A stretch of DNA of 60,158 nucleotides from Treponema sp. (lineage in GTDB: Bacteria > Spirochaetota > Spirochaetia > Treponematales > Treponemataceae). The stretch spans positions 1 through 60,158 of the forward strand of contig JAGBIY010000008.1 in NCBI GenBank assembly GCA_017934745.1, given 5' to 3'. The notes beneath the pieces are model-generated. The model was given only the letters and a program-made list of their open reading frames with translations, made no database searches and was not told the DNA's origin. The translations under genes and the position numbers were made by a program. How positions within the stretch are numbered: position 1 is the stretch's first letter; each line of letters opens with the position of its first letter. Shown here piece after piece: positions 59,133-60,158 of the stretch.

Positions 59133-59981
59133 TCAAATCGAAAAGAATTTCCGTATTTCAGGAAGCTTCGCCAATGCGATTCTCCTTCCCATCTCGTAGA
59201 TTCTCTTCAGTTCGTCGGGGTTCTTCTCCGCGCGGGAAATTCCCAAAGGCTCGTCGGGACAAACCACAAAGCACTTTCCGTTTTTCGCCTGGTCGAAGAC
59301 GTACTTCGTCTCCTCGTTGTAGACGTTGTGGCGATTCGCCACGGTCTTTATGAGATTCGGGTATTTTCTGTACTTCAACTTGATGAGCGGAAGGAGCGGA
59401 TTCCTCTCCTTCACGAAGCCCTTCGGCTGGGTGAGGATGACAAGGTTCCGTCCGAACCCCATCTCCTCGAACGCCTTGAGCGGAATGGAGTCCGATATTC
59501 CCCCGTCCAAATATTTCTTGCCGTCGAATTCGACAATCTGCTGGACGATTGGCATGGCAGCCGAAGCCCTCATGTATTCGAGGCAGCGTTCGTCGCACTC
59601 GTCGAACTTCTTGAAATCGGCCTTTCCGCTCTCTATGTCGGTGGCGGCGATGTAGAACTCGACAGGATTGCTCTTGAATGTCTCGAAATCGAACAAATCG
59701 AGTTTTTCGGGAATCGTGTGGTAGGCGAATTCCTTGTTGAACAGGTTCCCCGTCTTGAAGAAAGACCTCCAAGAGCAGTACCTCTTGTCGCCAGCGTATT
59801 TCATGTTGAACCGCACCGCCCTTCCAATCTGCCTGGACTTGAAATTGCAACCGAAACAGGCTCCCGCCGAGACCGTCATCATCCCGTCAAATTCAATTCC
59901 CTTCTCCATCAAGACATCGAGGACACCGCACGAGAAAATGACGCGCAACGCGCCACCCTCCAAAACAAGACCTTTTTTCAT
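59133..59981 (-). CDS. Patatin-like phospholipase 2 (RssA-like)
   Basis: A 282-residue lipid acyl hydrolase. MKKGLVLEGGALRVIFSCGV gives the glycine-rich oxyanion hole; the nucleophile Ser is in MMTVSAGACFG, with Val in place of the usual Gly-Thr; and the catalytic Asp is in KYLDGGISDSIPL. It is only distantly related to patatin 1. No clear ribosome site precedes ATG 59981. Repeat copy 5 lies 39 nt upstream. Confidence 0.87.
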   Translation of the reverse strand: MKKGLVLEGGALRVIFSCGVLDVLMEKGIEFDGMMTVSAGACFGCNFKSRQIGRAVRFNMKYAGDKRYCSWRSFFKTGNLFNKEFAYHTIPEKLDLFDFETFKSNPVEFYIAATDIESGKADFKKFDECDERCLEYMRASAAMPIVQQIVEFDGKKYLDGGISDSIPLKAFEEMGFGRNLVILTQPKGFVKERNPLLPLIKLKYRKYPNLIKTVANRHNVYNEETKYVFDQAKNGKCFVVCPDEPLGISRAEKNPDELKRIYEMGRRIALAKLPEIRKFFSI

Positions 59982-60020
59982 AATGCAAAACTCTACCCCA
60001 AAAACGGCGTTGATTGAATA

Positions 60021-60158
60021 GGTCGAATGTCGAGTTTATGCATACCGTAGTTGCAGAAACAAGCTCCCAGCGGGAACCCGCCAACAAAAACGGCAGTACC
60101 GCTCCGCGGTGGCTGAGTGTTTTTGTTGACGGAACCCCGCTTCCGCTCGTTTCTGCCA
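60021..60158 (-). repeat. Dispersed nested-palindrome element, copy 5 (stem type B), cut by the window end
   Basis: Reverse orientation. The 14-bp stem CCGTCAACAAAAAC/GTTTTTGTTGGCGG (minus-strand reading) has one U-G pair, the shell pair is A-T (GCAGAAAC/GTTTCTGC), and the tip hairpin is ACCGC-GGA-GCGGT. The outermost arm is missing at the window edge. Confidence 0.83.

Overview
The window looks like chromosome from a Treponema-type spirochaete of fairly high GC content, perhaps a gut or rumen species. This is inferred from gene content: many lipoproteins with spirochaete-style lipoboxes, a cNMP-binding protein/murB/cysS/RpoE-type sigma block that from memory resembles the T. pallidum order, EarP next to EF-P, PilZ proteins, and a LytS-type sensor kinase. 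No rRNA, tRNA, CRISPR array, transposase, integrase or reverse transcriptase was seen.

Layout. 0.2-4.4 kb is accessory DNA: an AT-rich HigB/HigA-like toxin-antitoxin pair, then two paralogous SUMF1-fold lipoproteins with an FRG-domain protein between them. 4.8-15.1 kb holds an RlmM-like rRNA methyltransferase, a PilZ protein and a giant (about 2,940 residue) beta-strand-repeat surface protein. 15.3-21.7 kb has a DUF368 lipid carrier, a two-component pair with an upstream HAD phosphatase, and a chemoreceptor. 21.8-25.9 kb has glyA, a second toxin-antitoxin pair bracketed by copies of the glyA 3' end and terminator, and rtcB. 26-35 kb carries argC, a VWA protein, rpsU, exported lipoproteins, PilZ and TPR proteins, radC and a glucosaminidase. 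35-43 kb holds an archaeal-type UMP kinase, an ECF sigma / anti-sigma / transglutaminase-like operon, cysS, murB and a double cNMP-binding protein. 43-50 kb is an envelope cluster (DUF192, PEGA, HtrA, a lipase with a possible outer-membrane barrel) ending in earP-efp. 50-60 kb has an acyl-ACP thioesterase, an AIPR protein fused to a cold-shock-like domain, purB, two patatins, a DUF2974 hydrolase and an SPFH protein.

The most unusual signal is a dispersed, almost fully palindromic element of about 165 bp (one copy about 205 bp), present five times and always between genes. One copy lies at the left end of the window and one is cut by the right end. A conserved outer shell and a conserved tip hairpin enclose a 14-bp stem whose sequence differs between copies while its two arms stay complementary. 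An outer base pair covaries in step (C-G, A-T, T-A), defining three subfamilies. Remaining stem mismatches become G-U pairs only when the element is read in one direction, which suggests selection as an RNA. I do not recognise this element.

Other notable signals are a recurring promoter layout in which a -10 box sits 6-7 nt before the start codon (leaderless mRNAs), the triplicated glyA tail around the second toxin-antitoxin module, the SUMF1 pair whose C-terminal region looks like a diversity-generating-retroelement target, and the AIPR-cold-shock fusion. All calls come from reading the sequence; no database search was run.
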